Source of the DNA: Rubrivivax sp.
GTDB taxonomy: Bacteria; Pseudomonadota; Gammaproteobacteria; Burkholderiales; Burkholderiaceae_C
DNA length: 54,517 bases
Direction: 5' to 3'
NCBI GenBank assembly: GCA_020248915.1
Contig: JADCGP010000038.1
Coordinates: 1-54,517 of the forward strand
Of the stretch, positions 26,750-36,431 are shown in pieces. The translations under genes and the position numbers were made by a program. Position 1 is the stretch's first letter, and every line of letters starts with the position of its first letter. Under the pieces are notes generated by a model. That model was not told where the DNA came from and did not search any database. It saw only the letters and a list, made by a program, of their open reading frames with translations.

Positions 26750-27634
26750 TCAGGCCAGGATGCCGGCCGCGCGCATCGCGTCGCCGACAGTGGCCTGGCC
26801 GGCCTCGGTGAGCGGAACCAGCGGCAGCCGCACGTGCGGCGTGCAGCGGCCGAGCTGCGACAGGGCCCACTTGACCGGCGCCGGGCTCGGCTCGCAGAAC
26901 AGCTGACGGTGCAGCGGCAGCAGCTTCAGATGCAGCGCGGCGGCAGCGCGGGCGTTGCCCTGCACGGCGGCCATGCACAGTTCGTGCATCGCCCGCGGCG
27001 CGACGTTGGCGGTGACGCTGACGTTGCCCTGCCCGCCGAGCAGCATCAGCGCGACGGCGGTGCCGTCGTCGCCGCTGTAGATGGAGAAGCCTCGCGGCGC
27101 GTGCTTGATCAGGTGCGCGGCGCGCTCGATGTTGCCCGTGGCTTCCTTGATGCCGACCACGCCGGGCACCTGGGCGAGCCGCAGCGCCGTTTCGGGAAGC
27201 ATGTCCGCCACGGTGCGGCCGGGCACGTTGTAGAGCACCAGCGGCAGCTCGACCGCCTCGGCGATGGCGCGGAAGTGGCGGTAGATGCCTTCCTGCGAAG
27301 GCCGGTTGTAGTAGGGCACCACCGACAGGTGGCAGTCGGCGCCGACCTGTCGCGCGAAGCGGGCCAGGTCGATCGCCTCGGCCGTGCTGTTGGCCCCGGT
27401 GCCGGCCATCACCGGCACGCGACCCGCGGCCTGCTCGACGGCCACGCGGATCACCTCGCAGTTCTCCTCCATGCTGACCGTCGGCGACTCGCCCGTCGTG
27501 CCGACGACGCCGATGCAGTCGGTGCCTTCGGCAACATGCCAGTCGATGAGGCGGCGCAGCGCGGCGTAATCGATGCCGCCGTCCTCGTGCATCGGCGTGA
27601 CGAGGGCGACGATGCTGCCAACGATCGGGGTCAT
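26750..27634 (-). CDS. dapA: 4-hydroxy-tetrahydrodipicolinate synthase
   Basis: 294 aa. Active-site residues are all in place at the E. coli positions plus two: Thr46-Thr47 (VVGTTGES), Tyr135 and Arg140 (LYNVPGR), Schiff-base Lys163 ([11 protein letters not shown]), and YYNRPSQEG. It condenses pyruvate with aspartate semialdehyde, the first step of the lysine/diaminopimelate branch. It precedes bamC by 145 bp on the same strand and follows a methyltransferase gene by 49 bp. Start ATG 27634 ([20 protein letters not shown]). Confidence 0.97.
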   Translation of the reverse strand: MTPIVGSIVALVTPMHEDGGIDYAALRRLIDWHVAEGTDCIGVVGTTGESPTVSMEENCEVIRVAVEQAAGRVPVMAGTGANSTAEAIDLARFARQVGADCHLSVVPYYNRPSQEGIYRHFRAIAEAVELPLVLYNVPGRTVADMLPETALRLAQVPGVVGIKEATGNIERAAHLIKHAPRGFSIYSGDDGTAVALMLLGGQGNVSVTANVAPRAMHELCMAAVQGNARAAAALHLKLLPLHRQLFCEPSPAPVKWALSQLGRCTPHVRLPLVPLTEAGQATVGDAMRAAGILA

Positions 27635-27683
27635 GGGGGCTTCCTGGGGCCGGGCGGTGGGGCGCGGGCTGAGGCGGCGGATT

Positions 27684-28238
27684 CTAGCGAGCGGCCGCGC
27701 GCAGCCCGTACCGCGGCACCGGCGTGCTCCCGGGCGGCTCGGCCACCGCGACGATGCGCTGCACGAAGCGGTCGGGCGCCGCCTCGAAGCCGTCCTCGAA
27801 AGCCACGATCCGCAGCCCGGCACAGGCGGCCAGCAACTCGCCCGGCCGCAGCAGGAAGTCGGGGTTGGAAGGGCGCCCGATCGTCTCCTGCCCGCCGGCG
27901 AAGGTCTCGTAGAGCAGCGCTCCGCCGGGGGCCAGCGCGGCCACCAAGTCCGCAAGCAGCGGCCGCCAGAGGTAGTTCGTGACGATCACGCCGTCGAAGC
28001 GCCGGCCGGGCAGCGGCCAGGCTCCCCGCTCGAGGTCGGCGACGACGATCTCGGCCTGCGTGGCCAGTGGCTCGAGCGCCGCGGCGTCGCGGTCGACGCC
28101 AGTGACGCGAAACCCGCGGGCGGCCAGCCACGCGACATGACGGCCGCTGCCGCAGGCCAGGTCGAGCACCGCCCCGCCTGGGGCGATCAGGTGCGCCCAG
28201 CGCGTGATCCAGGCCGATGGCGCGACGGTGGCGTGCAT
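27684..28238 (-). CDS. Class I SAM-dependent methyltransferase
   Basis: 184 aa. SAM-binding motif [21 protein letters not shown] is followed by [12 protein letters not shown] (motif II acidic residue) and [20 protein letters not shown] (motif IV), then [12 protein letters not shown]. It resembles the TehB/UbiE-like small methyltransferases; substrate unknown. The start at ATG 28238 gives a short N-terminus, with the nucleotide-binding loop near residue 28. It sits between a small membrane protein gene (19 bp) and dapA (49 bp), so it is probably cotranscribed with them. Confidence 0.85.
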   Translation of the reverse strand: MHATVAPSAWITRWAHLIAPGGAVLDLACGSGRHVAWLAARGFRVTGVDRDAAALEPLATQAEIVVADLERGAWPLPGRRFDGVIVTNYLWRPLLADLVAALAPGGALLYETFAGGQETIGRPSNPDFLLRPGELLAACAGLRIVAFEDGFEAAPDRFVQRIVAVAEPPGSTPVPRYGLRAAAR

Positions 28239-28257
28239 GCCGTGCCGGGGGCGCCGC

Positions 28258-28443
28258 TCAGAAGCAGGCCCACAGGCGCGTGGCCAGGTCGTGCATGCGG
28301 TGCGGGTTCAGGTAGGACAGTGCCACGGCCGCCAGCGCCGCCAGCGCCGCGAGCCACAGCGCGAGCCGCAGCAGCCGCCGCGGGCGCGGCGCGTCGGCGC
28401 CGCCGGGTCCGACCGTGCCCGCGCCGCCCGGTGCTGCGCTCAT
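28258..28443 (-). CDS. Small single-span membrane protein
   Basis: 61 aa, start ATG 28443 overlapping the MFS transporter stop as ATGA. A Gly/Pro-rich N-terminus is followed by an Arg cluster (PRPRRLLRLA), one hydrophobic helix (LALWLAALAALAAVALSYL) and a short polar tail NPHRMHDLATRLWACF. The Arg-rich stretch before the helix predicts N-in topology. The translational coupling to the transporter suggests a linked function, for example an accessory peptide, but no family is recognised. Confidence 0.65.
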   Translation of the reverse strand: MSAAPGGAGTVGPGGADAPRPRRLLRLALWLAALAALAAVALSYLNPHRMHDLATRLWACF

Positions 28444-29666
28444 GCCGCTGCCGCCGCGGGCTCGCGCCGCGCGATGGGCTCCTCGCGCACCGGCAGGTTC
28501 ACGGCCGCCGCGAAAACGCCGAGCGCCACCGCGATCCACCACACGACGTCGTAGCTGCCGGTGGCGTCGTGCAACAGCCCACCGAGCCACACGCCGAGGA
28601 AGCTGCCGACCTGGTGCGACAGGAAGACGAAGCCGCCCAGCATGCTCATGTGCTGCACGCCGAAGATCTGCGCCACCACCGCGTTGGTGGGCGGCACGGT
28701 GGACAGCCACAGCAGCCCCATCGCCGCCGAGAACAGGTAGACGCTCCAGGGCGTCAGAGGCACCGCGAGGAACAGCACGATCGCCACCGAGCGCAGCGCG
28801 TAGATCGCAGCCAGGATGTGGCGCTTGGCGAGCCTCGCCCCCAGTGCGCCGGCGGCGTAGGTCCCGAAGACGTTGAACAGGCCGATCAGCATCAGCGCGA
28901 TGGTGGCCACCTGCGGGCTCATGCCCTGGTCCTTCAGGTAGCTCGGCATGTGCACGCCGATGAAGACCACCTGGAAGCCGCAGACGAAGTAGCCGGCCAT
29001 CAGCAGCTGGAAGCTGCGGTAGCCGAAGGCCTCGCGCAGCGCCGCGCCCACGCCCTGCCGCGGCCCCGCCCCCGCGACCGGCTGCGCCGGCTCCTTCAGG
29101 CCGAAGGCAAGCGGCAGGATCGCCAGCGCCGCCAGGCCGAGGATGAACAGGGCGTTCTGCCACCCCGTGTAGCCGATCAGCCAGCTCTCGACCGGGACCA
29201 TCAGGAACTGGCCGAACGAGCCCGCCGCCGCGGCCACGCCCATGGCCCACGAGCGCCGGGCCGGGTCGACCTGACGGGCGATGACGCCATAGATGACCGC
29301 GTAGGTGGTGCCGCTCTGGGCGATGCCGATCAGCAGCCCCGCGCTGCCGGTGAAGGCCAGGCCGGAGGTGGCCAGCGCCATTAGCACCAGCCCCAGCGCG
29401 TACAGAACGCCCCCGACCAGGATGACCCGGAAGGCGCCGAAGCGGTCGGCCAGGGCACCCGCGACCGGGCCGGCCAGGCCCCACGCCAGGTTCTGCACCG
29501 CCAGGGCGAACGCGAAGCTCTCCCGCGTCCAGCCGCGGTCCATCGTGATCGGCTGCAGCCACAGGCCGAAGCCGTGCCGGATGCCCATGCTCAGCGTGAC
29601 GATGGCGGCGCTGCACAGCAGCACCTGCGTCATCGACAGCCGGACCCGCCTGGAAGCTTCATTCAT
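28440..29666 (-). CDS. MFS transporter (OFA/monocarboxylate type)
   Basis: 408 aa with 12 predicted membrane spans. The N-terminal pattern [40 protein letters not shown] (the DRxG loop between TM2 and TM3) and the middle segment [20 protein letters not shown] are those of oxalate/formate-antiporter-like and monocarboxylate MFS carriers. It probably moves small organic anions; substrate not determinable. Start ATG 29666 ([14 protein letters not shown]). A GACAAT box sits only 6 nt upstream and no ribosome site is seen, so the transcript may be leaderless. It is divergent from dadA. Confidence 0.88.
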   Translation of the reverse strand: MNEASRRVRLSMTQVLLCSAAIVTLSMGIRHGFGLWLQPITMDRGWTRESFAFALAVQNLAWGLAGPVAGALADRFGAFRVILVGGVLYALGLVLMALATSGLAFTGSAGLLIGIAQSGTTYAVIYGVIARQVDPARRSWAMGVAAAAGSFGQFLMVPVESWLIGYTGWQNALFILGLAALAILPLAFGLKEPAQPVAGAGPRQGVGAALREAFGYRSFQLLMAGYFVCGFQVVFIGVHMPSYLKDQGMSPQVATIALMLIGLFNVFGTYAAGALGARLAKRHILAAIYALRSVAIVLFLAVPLTPWSVYLFSAAMGLLWLSTVPPTNAVVAQIFGVQHMSMLGGFVFLSHQVGSFLGVWLGGLLHDATGSYDVVWWIAVALGVFAAAVNLPVREEPIARREPAAAAA

Positions 29667-29800
29667 CCGGCGATTGTCCGGTAAATCGCTTCGGGTCGTC
29701 GGTGGGGCCCGGCCCAGAATCCCCCTCGACCCGGCCCCGGTCGCGCCCCGCAGCGCCGGGGTCGCGCCGCCCGTCAGCAGCATCCGAAGAGCACCCGTCC

Positions 29801-31054
29801 ATGAAAGTTCTCGTCCTCGGCAGCGGTGTCGTCGGCACGGCCGTGGCCTGGTACCTGGCCCGCGCCGGCCACGAGGTGGAGGTGGTCGACCGACAGAGCG
29901 GGCCGGCGCTGGAGACCAGCTTCGCCAACGCCGGCGAGGTGAGCCCCGGCTACAGCGCGCCATGGGCCGGGCCGGGCGTGCCGCTGAAGGCCGTCAAGTG
30001 GATGCTGATGCACCACAGCCCGCTCGTGATCTGGCCGCTGCTCGACCCGGCGATGTGGCGCTGGGGCTGGCAGATGCTGATGAACTGCAATGCCCGCGCC
30101 TACGCGCTCAACAAGAGCCGCATGGTGCCGATCGCCGAGTACAGCCGCGACTGCCTGAAGGCGCTGCGCGCCGAGACCGGCATCGCCTACGACGAGCGCG
30201 CTCTGGGCACGCTGCAGCTGTTCCGCACCCAGGGGCAGCTCGACGGCATCGGCGGCGACGTCGAGGTGCTGCGGCAGTACGGCGTGCCCTTCGAGGTGCT
30301 CGACCGCGAGGGCTTCTGCCGTGCCGAGCCGGCGCTGCGCCACGTGCAGCACAAGTTCGTCGGTGCGCTGCGTCTGCCGGGCGACGAGACGGGCGACTGC
30401 TTCCAGTTCACCAACGCGCTCGCCGCGCTGGCGCGCGGCCTCGGCGTGCACTTCCGCTTCGACACGACGATCGACGCGCTGCAGGTGGGCGGCGGCGCGA
30501 TCACCGGCGTGTTCACCAGCGCCGGCCTGCTGCGCGCCGACAAGGTGGTGCTGGCACTCGGCAGCCACAGCCCGCGGCTGCTGGAGCCGGTGGGCCTCCG
30601 CATTCCGGTCTACCCGGTGAAAGGCTACTCGATCACGGTGCCGATCGCCGACGCCGCGCACGCGCCCGAGAGCACGATCATGGACGAGACCCACAAGGTC
30701 GCGGTCACGCGGCTTGGCAACCGCATCCGCGTCGGCGGCACGGCCGAGCTGGCCGGCTACAGCCTCGCGCTGCGGCAGGCCCGGCGCGCCACGCTCGAGC
30801 ACGTGGTGAGCGACCTGTTCCCGCGCGGCGGCGACGTGTCGCGGGCGAGCTTCTGGTGCGGCCTGCGCCCGATGACCCCGGACGGCACGCCGATCATCGG
30901 CGCGACGCCGGTGAAGGACCTGCTGCTGGCCACCGGCCACGGCACGCTCGGCTGGACCATGGCCTGCGGCACCGGGCGCGTGATCGCCGACCTGGTCAGC
31001 GGGCGCGACCCGGAGATCGACGTCACTGGCCTGTCGATGCAGCGCTACGGCTGA
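29801..31054 (+). CDS. dadA: D-amino acid dehydrogenase small subunit
   Basis: 417 aa FAD-dependent oxidoreductase. FAD motif [20 protein letters not shown] (residues 5-24) is followed by the acidic residue in VEVVDR. DadA-specific stretches are [32 protein letters not shown] and [20 protein letters not shown]. It deaminates D-alanine and other D-amino acids to 2-oxo acids and passes electrons to the respiratory chain at the inner membrane. Nearby lies a D-serine/D-threonine-type enzyme (33710-34843), so this neighbourhood has two D-amino-acid functions. No alr (alanine racemase) follows. Start ATG 29801 (MKVLVLGSG). Confidence 0.95.
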   Translation: MKVLVLGSGVVGTAVAWYLARAGHEVEVVDRQSGPALETSFANAGEVSPGYSAPWAGPGVPLKAVKWMLMHHSPLVIWPLLDPAMWRWGWQMLMNCNARAYALNKSRMVPIAEYSRDCLKALRAETGIAYDERALGTLQLFRTQGQLDGIGGDVEVLRQYGVPFEVLDREGFCRAEPALRHVQHKFVGALRLPGDETGDCFQFTNALAALARGLGVHFRFDTTIDALQVGGGAITGVFTSAGLLRADKVVLALGSHSPRLLEPVGLRIPVYPVKGYSITVPIADAAHAPESTIMDETHKVAVTRLGNRIRVGGTAELAGYSLALRQARRATLEHVVSDLFPRGGDVSRASFWCGLRPMTPDGTPIIGATPVKDLLLATGHGTLGWTMACGTGRVIADLVSGRDPEIDVTGLSMQRYG

Positions 31055-31071
31055 CCACGCCGCCCGGCCGT

Positions 31072-31087
31072 CCCGGGTCGACCCGGG
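31072..31087. repeat. 16-bp perfect palindrome between dadA and parE
   Basis: CCCGGGTCGACCCGGG. As RNA it can fold as CCCGGG-TCGA-CCCGGG right after the dadA stop, a possible termination structure without a T tract. As DNA it could be an operator upstream of parE. A second copy of its half, ACCCGGGTCGA, continues to 31091. Confidence 0.45.
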
Positions 31088-31125
31088 TCGAGCCGGACCT
31101 TGGCGGCCCGTGCGAACCCGCTGCC

Positions 31126-31131
31126 TAGAAT
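31126..31131 (+). promoter_or_regulatory. -10-like box of parE
   Basis: TAGAAT ends 7 nt before the parE ATG, with no Shine-Dalgarno between, so initiation would occur at or just before the start codon. The nearest -35-like element (TTGGCG, 31100-31105) is spaced 20 nt, which is long. Confidence 0.45.
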
Positions 31132-31138
31132 CGGCCGC

Positions 31139-33148
31139 ATGCCGGCCATCAAGCAGGGAACCTACGCCGAAGCCTCGATCCGCGTGCTCAAGGGCCTGGA
31201 GCCCGTCAAGCAGCGGCCCGGGATGTACACGCGCACCGACAACCCGCTGCACATCGTGCAGGAGGTGATCGACAACGCCGCCGACGAGGCGCTGGCGGGC
31301 CACGGCCGCCGCATCGCCGTCACGCTGCACGCCGACGGCAGCGTCGGCGTCGACGACGACGGCCGCGGCATCCCCTTCGGCCTGCACCCCGAGGAGGGCG
31401 TGCCGGTGCTGGAGATCGTCTACACGCGGCTGCACGCCGGCGGCAAGTTCGACAAGGGCGCGGGCGGCGCCTACAGCTTCAGCGGCGGCCTGCACGGCGT
31501 GGGCGTCAGCGTGACCAACGCGCTGGCGCGGCGCCTGCAGGTCACCGTGTTCCGCGACGGCCAGGTGGCCACGCTGGCCTTCGCCGGCGGCGACGTGGTC
31601 GAGCCGCTGGCCGTGCGCAAGGCCGCGGCCGGCGACCGCAGGCAGGGCACCAGCGTGCGCGTCTGGCCCGACCCGAGGTACTTCGAGAGCGCCGAGTTGC
31701 CGCGCGCCGACCTCGTCCACCTGCTGCGCAGCAAGGCGGTGCTGATGCCGGGCGTGACGGTGACGCTTGCGCACGAGAAGGCCGGCCGCGACGCCGAGAC
31801 GCAGACCTGGCTCTACAAGGGCGGGCTGCGCGACTACCTGCTGCAGAACCTGCCGGGCGAGCCGCTGATCCCGCTGTTCGAGGGCGAGCAGTACGCCGGC
31901 GAGGGCGAGACCGAGAACTTCGCCGAGGGCGAGGGCGCCGCCTGGTGCGTGGCCTTCACCGACGAGGGCCAGCCGCTGCGCGAGAGCTACGTCAACCTGA
32001 TCCCGACGGTGGCCGGCGGCACGCACGAGAGCGGCCTGAAGGACGGCCTGTTCGGCGCCGTCAAGGGCTTCATCGAGCTGCACGCGCTGCTGCCCAAGGG
32101 CGTCAAGCTGATGCCGGAGGACGTGTTCTCCCGCGCCAGCTTCGTGCTCTCGGCCAAGGTGCTCGACCCGCAGTTCCAGGGCCAGATCAAGGAGCGGCTC
32201 AACAGCCGCGACACGCTGCGCCTGGTCTCGGGCTACGTCAAGCCGGCGCTCGAGCTGTGGCTGAACCAGCATGTCGAGTGGGGTCGCAAGCTCGCCGAGC
32301 TGGTGATCCGGCAGGCCCAGACGCGGCAGCGCGCGGCGCAGAAGGTCGAGAAGCGCAAGGGCTCCGGCGTGGCCGTGCTGCCTGGCAAGCTGACCGACTG
32401 CGAGAGCCGCGACCTGAACGTCAACGAGGTGTTCCTCGTCGAGGGCGACAGCGCCGGCGGCAGCGCGAAGATGGGCCGCGACAAGGAGACCCAGGCCGTG
32501 CTGCCGCTGCGCGGCAAGGTGCTCAACACCTGGGAGGTCGAGCGCGACCGGCTGTTCGCCAACACCGAGGTGCACGACATCGCCGTGGCGCTGGGCGTCG
32601 ACCCGCACGGTCCCGCCGACGAGCCCGACCTGTCCGGCCTGCGCTACGGCAAGGTCTGCATCCTGAGCGACGCCGACGTCGACGGGGCGCACATCCAGGT
32701 GCTGCTGCTGACGTTGTTCTTCCGCCACTTCCCCAAGCTGATCGAGCGCGGCCACGTGCACGTCGCGCGGCCGCCGCTGTACCGCATCGATGCGCCGGCG
32801 CGCGGCAAGCGGCCCCCGGCCAAGATCTATGCGCTGGACGACGGCGAGCTCGAGGCCGCGCTCGACAAGCTGCGCAAGGAGGGTGCGCGCGAGGGCAGCT
32901 GGACGATCGGCCGCTTCAAGGGCCTGGGCGAGATGAACGCCGAGCAGCTGTGGGAGACGACGCTGAACCCCGAGACGCGCAGGCTGCTGCCGGTCCACTG
33001 GGGCTCCGACGAGGGCGCCGACGGCGGCGCAGGCGGCGGCTACCAGGCCACGGTGCAGGTGCTGACGCAGCTGATGGGCAAGGGCGAGGCCGCCGCGCGG
33101 CGCGAGCTGATGGAGCGCCACGGCGACGCGGTGGAGGTCGACGTCTGA
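31139..33148 (+). CDS. parE: DNA topoisomerase IV subunit B
   Basis: 669 aa, the length of ParE rather than GyrB (about 800 aa). GHKL ATPase motifs: QEVIDNAADEAL (Mg-binding Asn/Glu), VDDDGRGIPFG, GGLHGVGVSVTNALA. The TOPRIM domain has VFLVEGDSAGGSAKMGRDKE and LSDADVDGAHIQVLLLTLFF, with EGDSAGG and the DxDxD acidic triad. The C-terminal IGRFKGLGEMNAEQLWETT is conserved. With ParC it decatenates chromosomes. parC is not adjacent; a GNAT gene follows directly, which departs from the common parE-parC pairing. The start ATG 31139 has an immediately preceding -10-like TAGAAT. Confidence 0.96.
   Translation: MPAIKQGTYAEASIRVLKGLEPVKQRPGMYTRTDNPLHIVQEVIDNAADEALAGHGRRIAVTLHADGSVGVDDDGRGIPFGLHPEEGVPVLEIVYTRLHAGGKFDKGAGGAYSFSGGLHGVGVSVTNALARRLQVTVFRDGQVATLAFAGGDVVEPLAVRKAAAGDRRQGTSVRVWPDPRYFESAELPRADLVHLLRSKAVLMPGVTVTLAHEKAGRDAETQTWLYKGGLRDYLLQNLPGEPLIPLFEGEQYAGEGETENFAEGEGAAWCVAFTDEGQPLRESYVNLIPTVAGGTHESGLKDGLFGAVKGFIELHALLPKGVKLMPEDVFSRASFVLSAKVLDPQFQGQIKERLNSRDTLRLVSGYVKPALELWLNQHVEWGRKLAELVIRQAQTRQRAAQKVEKRKGSGVAVLPGKLTDCESRDLNVNEVFLVEGDSAGGSAKMGRDKETQAVLPLRGKVLNTWEVERDRLFANTEVHDIAVALGVDPHGPADEPDLSGLRYGKVCILSDADVDGAHIQVLLLTLFFRHFPKLIERGHVHVARPPLYRIDAPARGKRPPAKIYALDDGELEAALDKLRKEGAREGSWTIGRFKGLGEMNAEQLWETTLNPETRRLLPVHWGSDEGADGGAGGGYQATVQVLTQLMGKGEAAARRELMERHGDAVEVDV
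33133..33138 (+). promoter_or_regulatory. Shine-Dalgarno GGAGGT pointing at a CTG start
   Basis: GGAGGT, inside the last codons of parE, is followed by 6 nt (CGACGT) and then CTG at 33145-33147, which overlaps the parE stop as CTGA. The spacing is ideal for a start at that CTG. No ATG, GTG or TTG lies in frame nearby. Confidence 0.6.
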
Positions 33149-33696
33149 ACGCGCCGGCCACCGCGCCGCTGCGGCTGCGGCCAACGATGCTGTCGGACCT
33201 CGACTTCGTGCACGAGGTCGAGGTCGACAGCCGCAACCTGCCCTTCATCACGCCCTGGGACCGCCCGCAGCACGAGGCGGCGCTGCGCATCCCCGACTTC
33301 CGCCACTTCATCGTCGAGGGCGGCGACAACCGCGAGGGCGGCGGCCGCGACGGCTTCGTCATCCTGCAGGGCTGCCGCAACCCGCACCGCAGCGTCGAGC
33401 TGAAGCGGCTGGTGCTGCAGCGCAAGGGCGAGGGCCTGGGCCGCGCCTGCGTGCGTCGGCTCAAGCGCATGGCCTTCCACGACCTGCACGCCCACCGCTT
33501 CTGGCTCGACGTGAAGTCGCTGAATGCGCGCGCGCTCGCGCTCTACACCGGCGAGGGCTTCGTCGAGGAGGGGCGGCTGCGCGAGAGCGTGCGCATCGGC
33601 TCCAGCCTGGCCGACGGCTACGACACGCTGGTGTTGATGAGCATGCTCGACCGCGAGTACGAGGCCCGCGTTGCGCTGGGCCAGGAGGCCTCCTGA
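33145..33696 (+). CDS. GNAT family N-acetyltransferase, probable CTG start
   Basis: 183 aa if it starts at CTG 33145. The GNAT fold opens with [18 protein letters not shown] (first beta strand and helix) and contains the acetyl-CoA pyrophosphate loop region [20 protein letters not shown], then [20 protein letters not shown] (the alpha4/beta5 part) and [10 protein letters not shown]. The first in-frame ATG (33187) would cut off the first strand, so translation must begin earlier. The CTG overlaps the parE stop (CTGA) and has a perfect GGAGGT 6 nt upstream, mirroring the ATGA/GTGA overlaps elsewhere in this window. Substrate unknown; RimJ/RimL-like or small-molecule acetylation are both possible. 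Confidence 0.8.
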   Translation: MNAPATAPLRLRPTMLSDLDFVHEVEVDSRNLPFITPWDRPQHEAALRIPDFRHFIVEGGDNREGGGRDGFVILQGCRNPHRSVELKRLVLQRKGEGLGRACVRRLKRMAFHDLHAHRFWLDVKSLNARALALYTGEGFVEEGRLRESVRIGSSLADGYDTLVLMSMLDREYEARVALGQEAS

Positions 33697-33709
33697 GCCG
33701 GGCGGCGCC

Positions 33710-34843
33710 TCACCAGCCGTTGAAGCGCGGCCAGCGCGCCACCACGTCGCGGCCGCTCAGCACCGCGTAGCCGGCGTGCTGCGCGGCGGTGGCGCAGGCA
33801 TGGTTGGGCAGCACGCGCAGCCGCGTGCCGACCGGGAAGCGCGCCGTCACGTCGACGCCGCCGCCCGCGCCGTCGCGGTGCTCGACGATGCCGTGCTCCT
33901 GGTTGGCCTGGGCGACGAACCATCCCGGCAGCAGCGTGCCGGCCTCGTCGGCGACCAGCCCGTAGCCGGGATCGGGCTCGAAGGCGCCGGCGCCGCGGTC
34001 GCGGCTGGTGGCCATCCAGCCGGCGTCGACCAGCACCCAGCCCCTGTCGCGCTGGTGGCCGATCACGGTGCCGAGCACCGACAGCGCGATGTCCTCGGGC
34101 GCGCAGACCCCGAGGCCGGCCATCACCAGGTCGTAGAACACGTAGACGCCGGCCCGAACCTCGGTGACGCCGTCCAGCCGACGCGCGAACAGGGCGGTTG
34201 GCGTCGAGCCGACACTGACGGTGCGGCACGGCAGCCCGGCCGCACGCAGCCGCTCCGCGGCCAGCACGCAGCGGCTGCGCTCCTGCTCGGCCATCGCCTC
34301 CAGCTCGGCCGCGCCGCGGCACTCGTAGCTTGCGCCGCAGTGCGTCATCACGCCGGCCAGCGCCCCGGCATCGTGCAGCACGCGGCCGATGGCCAGCAGA
34401 TCGTCCGAGCCCGGGGCGACGCCGGCGCGGTGGCCGTCGGTGTCCACCTCCACCAGCACCGGCACGACGCCGTGCGGGCCGGGCGCGGCGGACGGCACCG
34501 CGTTGGCGGCGGCGAGCGAGTCGACGACGACCTTCAGGTTGCAGCCGCGCTGGCGCAGCGCCAGCACGTGCGGCAGGCGCTGCGGCGCGAGGCCCACCGC
34601 GTACAGGATGTCGTCGAAGCCGGCGGCGAAGAACTCCTCGGCCTCGCGCAGCGTGCTGACGGTGATGCCGCGCGCCCCGGCCAGCAGCTGGCGGCGCGCC
34701 ACCTCGACGCACTTGGCGGTCTTGACGTGCGGGCGCAGTGCGACGCCGAGGGCCGTCATCCGCGACTGCATGCGCTCGATGGCACGCTGCATGCGGGTCT
34801 CGTCCAGCAGCGCGGCTGGGGTGTCGAGAAGGGCGATGTCCAT
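33710..34843 (-). CDS. D-serine dehydratase / D-threonine aldolase-like PLP enzyme
   Basis: 377 aa, fold-type III PLP enzyme. It starts [20 protein letters not shown]; the Schiff-base Lys is in [16 protein letters not shown] (alanine-racemase-type barrel). The C-terminal metal site is [10 protein letters not shown], the His-x-Cys zinc ligands of eukaryotic-type D-serine dehydratase and D-threonine aldolase (PF14031). Other conserved parts are [10 protein letters not shown] and [19 protein letters not shown]. It should act on a D-3-hydroxy amino acid; D-serine dehydration, D-threonine or D-3-hydroxyaspartate cleavage cannot be told apart here. Together with dadA 3 kb away it suggests D-amino-acid catabolism. 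It is convergent with the GNAT gene and divergent from the deaminase. Confidence 0.88.
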   Translation of the reverse strand: MDIALLDTPAALLDETRMQRAIERMQSRMTALGVALRPHVKTAKCVEVARRQLLAGARGITVSTLREAEEFFAAGFDDILYAVGLAPQRLPHVLALRQRGCNLKVVVDSLAAANAVPSAAPGPHGVVPVLVEVDTDGHRAGVAPGSDDLLAIGRVLHDAGALAGVMTHCGASYECRGAAELEAMAEQERSRCVLAAERLRAAGLPCRTVSVGSTPTALFARRLDGVTEVRAGVYVFYDLVMAGLGVCAPEDIALSVLGTVIGHQRDRGWVLVDAGWMATSRDRGAGAFEPDPGYGLVADEAGTLLPGWFVAQANQEHGIVEHRDGAGGGVDVTARFPVGTRLRVLPNHACATAAQHAGYAVLSGRDVVARWPRFNGW

Positions 34844-34957
34844 GGTGCGGCGCAGTGTGCCACCGCGGCAGCCTGGCCCCACTGCGCCGGGCCCGGCCGT
34901 GCCTGGGGCGGCCGGGATCGGTTACCTTCGCGCCATCGCACGAACCGCGGAGCGAAG

Positions 34958-36019
34958 ATGTCCGACCTGCCCAGCCGCATGCCCGCCCGGCTCGCCCCCG
35001 AGCGGATGGCCGCGCTGCTGCGCGAGATGCCCAAGGCCGAGCTGCACATCCACATCGAGGGCTCGCTGGAGCCGGAACTGATCTTCCGGCTGGCAGCGCG
35101 CAACGGCGTTCCGCTGCCCCACCCGAGCGTCGAGGCGCTGCGCGCCGCCTACGCGTTCACCGACCTCCAGAGCTTCCTCGACCTGTACTACGCCGGGGCC
35201 GGCGTGCTGCGCCGGGAGGAGGACTTCTTCGACATGGCCTGGGCGTACTTCGAGCGCGCGGCCGCCGACAACATCGTGCACGCCGAGGTCTTCTTCGACC
35301 CCCAGACCCACACCGCGCGCGGCGTCCCCACCGGCACCGTGGTCACCGGCCTCGAGCACGCCTGCCGGCGGGCCCACGCCGAGTTCGGCATCAGCTCGCG
35401 GCTGATTCTGTGCTTCCTGCGTCACCTGAGCGAGGAGGAGGCCTTCGCCGCGCTGGAGCAGGCGCTGCCCCACCGCTCGCACTTCGTCGGGGTCGGCCTC
35501 GACAGTTCCGAGCGCGGCCACCCGCCCGAGAAGTTCGCGCGCGTGTTCGCACGCTGTCGCGAGCTCGGCCTGCGCGTCGTCGCGCACGCCGGCGAGGAGG
35601 GTCCGGCGGCCTACATCGAGGGCGCGTTGGACGTGCTGCGCGCCGAGCGCATCGACCACGGCGTGCGCTGCGTCGAGAGCCCGGAACTCGTGCGGCGGCT
35701 CGCGGCCACCCGCACGCCGCTGACCGTGTGCCCGCTGTCCAATGTCAGGCTGCGCGTGTTCCGCGACCTCGCCGCGCACAACCTGCCGGCCCTGCTGGAC
35801 GCGGGGCTCTGCGTCACGGTCAACAGCGACGACCCCGCGTACTTCGGCGGCTACGTCAACGACAACTTCGTGCAGACCTTCGCCGCGCTGCCTGGGCTCG
35901 GGCCTGCACACGCCTACGTGCTCGCGCGCAACAGCTTCGAGGCCAGCTTCGCGCCGGCCGCCGACAAGCAGCGCTGGATCGCGGCGCTGGACCAGACCTT
36001 CGCGCGCTACGCGGCCTGA
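34958..36019 (+). CDS. Adenine/adenosine deaminase family protein (probably adenine deaminase)
   Basis: 353 aa metal-dependent amidohydrolase. Zinc ligands and catalytic residues: AELHIHIEG (HxH), [11 protein letters not shown] (His and Glu), ERIDHGVRC (His) and [18 protein letters not shown] (Asp). The phrase [10 protein letters not shown] and [10 protein letters not shown] are typical of the bacterial/fungal adenine deaminases (Aah1 type, 3.5.4.2) rather than adenosine deaminases, which have SLNTDDP. It would convert adenine to hypoxanthine in purine salvage. Start ATG 34958 ([20 protein letters not shown]); GCGAAGA upstream is a weak ribosome site. It overlaps the convergent small membrane protein gene by 13 nt. 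Confidence 0.9.
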   Translation: MSDLPSRMPARLAPERMAALLREMPKAELHIHIEGSLEPELIFRLAARNGVPLPHPSVEALRAAYAFTDLQSFLDLYYAGAGVLRREEDFFDMAWAYFERAAADNIVHAEVFFDPQTHTARGVPTGTVVTGLEHACRRAHAEFGISSRLILCFLRHLSEEEAFAALEQALPHRSHFVGVGLDSSERGHPPEKFARVFARCRELGLRVVAHAGEEGPAAYIEGALDVLRAERIDHGVRCVESPELVRRLAATRTPLTVCPLSNVRLRVFRDLAAHNLPALLDAGLCVTVNSDDPAYFGGYVNDNFVQTFAALPGLGPAHAYVLARNSFEASFAPAADKQRWIAALDQTFARYAA

Positions 36020-36387
36020 GCGCGGCCCGGGCCCGAGCCGCTGGCTGCACGCGTCGCGCGGCGCGCCATCGCGACCAGCACGCTGCCGACGACACCCGCC
36101 AGCACCAGCAACCCGGCGCCGAGCGCCCAGACGATCCAGACGATGACGCCGGCCGCGCCGCCCAGCCAGCCGAGCATCGACTGCGTGAAGTCGATCGTTG
36201 CCAGCAGCAGCCCGCGCCAGCCCGGGATCCACTGCTCGAGCAGCGCGCCGTACGGGATCTGGTCGACCAGGGGCTTGAGGCCCCCGACCATCCCGGGATC
36301 GAGGGTGAGGACGACGTGCGTGCCCCAGGCAAGCAGGCTCCACAGGCCCACCGCGAACAGCGTCAGGAACCAGACGAGGAAGTGCAT
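36007..36387 (-). CDS. Small inner-membrane protein
   Basis: 126 aa. At least two strongly hydrophobic spans: [20 protein letters not shown] at the N-terminus and [20 protein letters not shown] near residue 80, extended by [12 protein letters not shown] central segment ([20 protein letters not shown]) may lie at the membrane surface. It has a basic C-terminal tail. I recognise no named family. It overlaps the 3' end of the deaminase gene by 13 nt on the other strand and lies 44 bp after the YgiD-like gene, with which it may be cotranscribed. Confidence 0.7.
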   Translation of the reverse strand: MHFLVWFLTLFAVGLWSLLAWGTHVVLTLDPGMVGGLKPLVDQIPYGALLEQWIPGWRGLLLATIDFTQSMLGWLGGAAGVIVWIVWALGAGLLVLAGVVGSVLVAMARRATRAASGSGPGRAQAA

Positions 36388-36431
36388 GTCGCGTCTTTCG
36401 GAAACGATGGCGGAAGGTTAGCGGAGACCCG

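Noticed and set aside
29774..33184. 1136-codon minus-strand open frame opposite dadA and parE
   Set aside because: Low-complexity His/Arg/Leu/Ala composition typical of the antisense of GC-rich genes; dadA and parE are certain on the plus strand.
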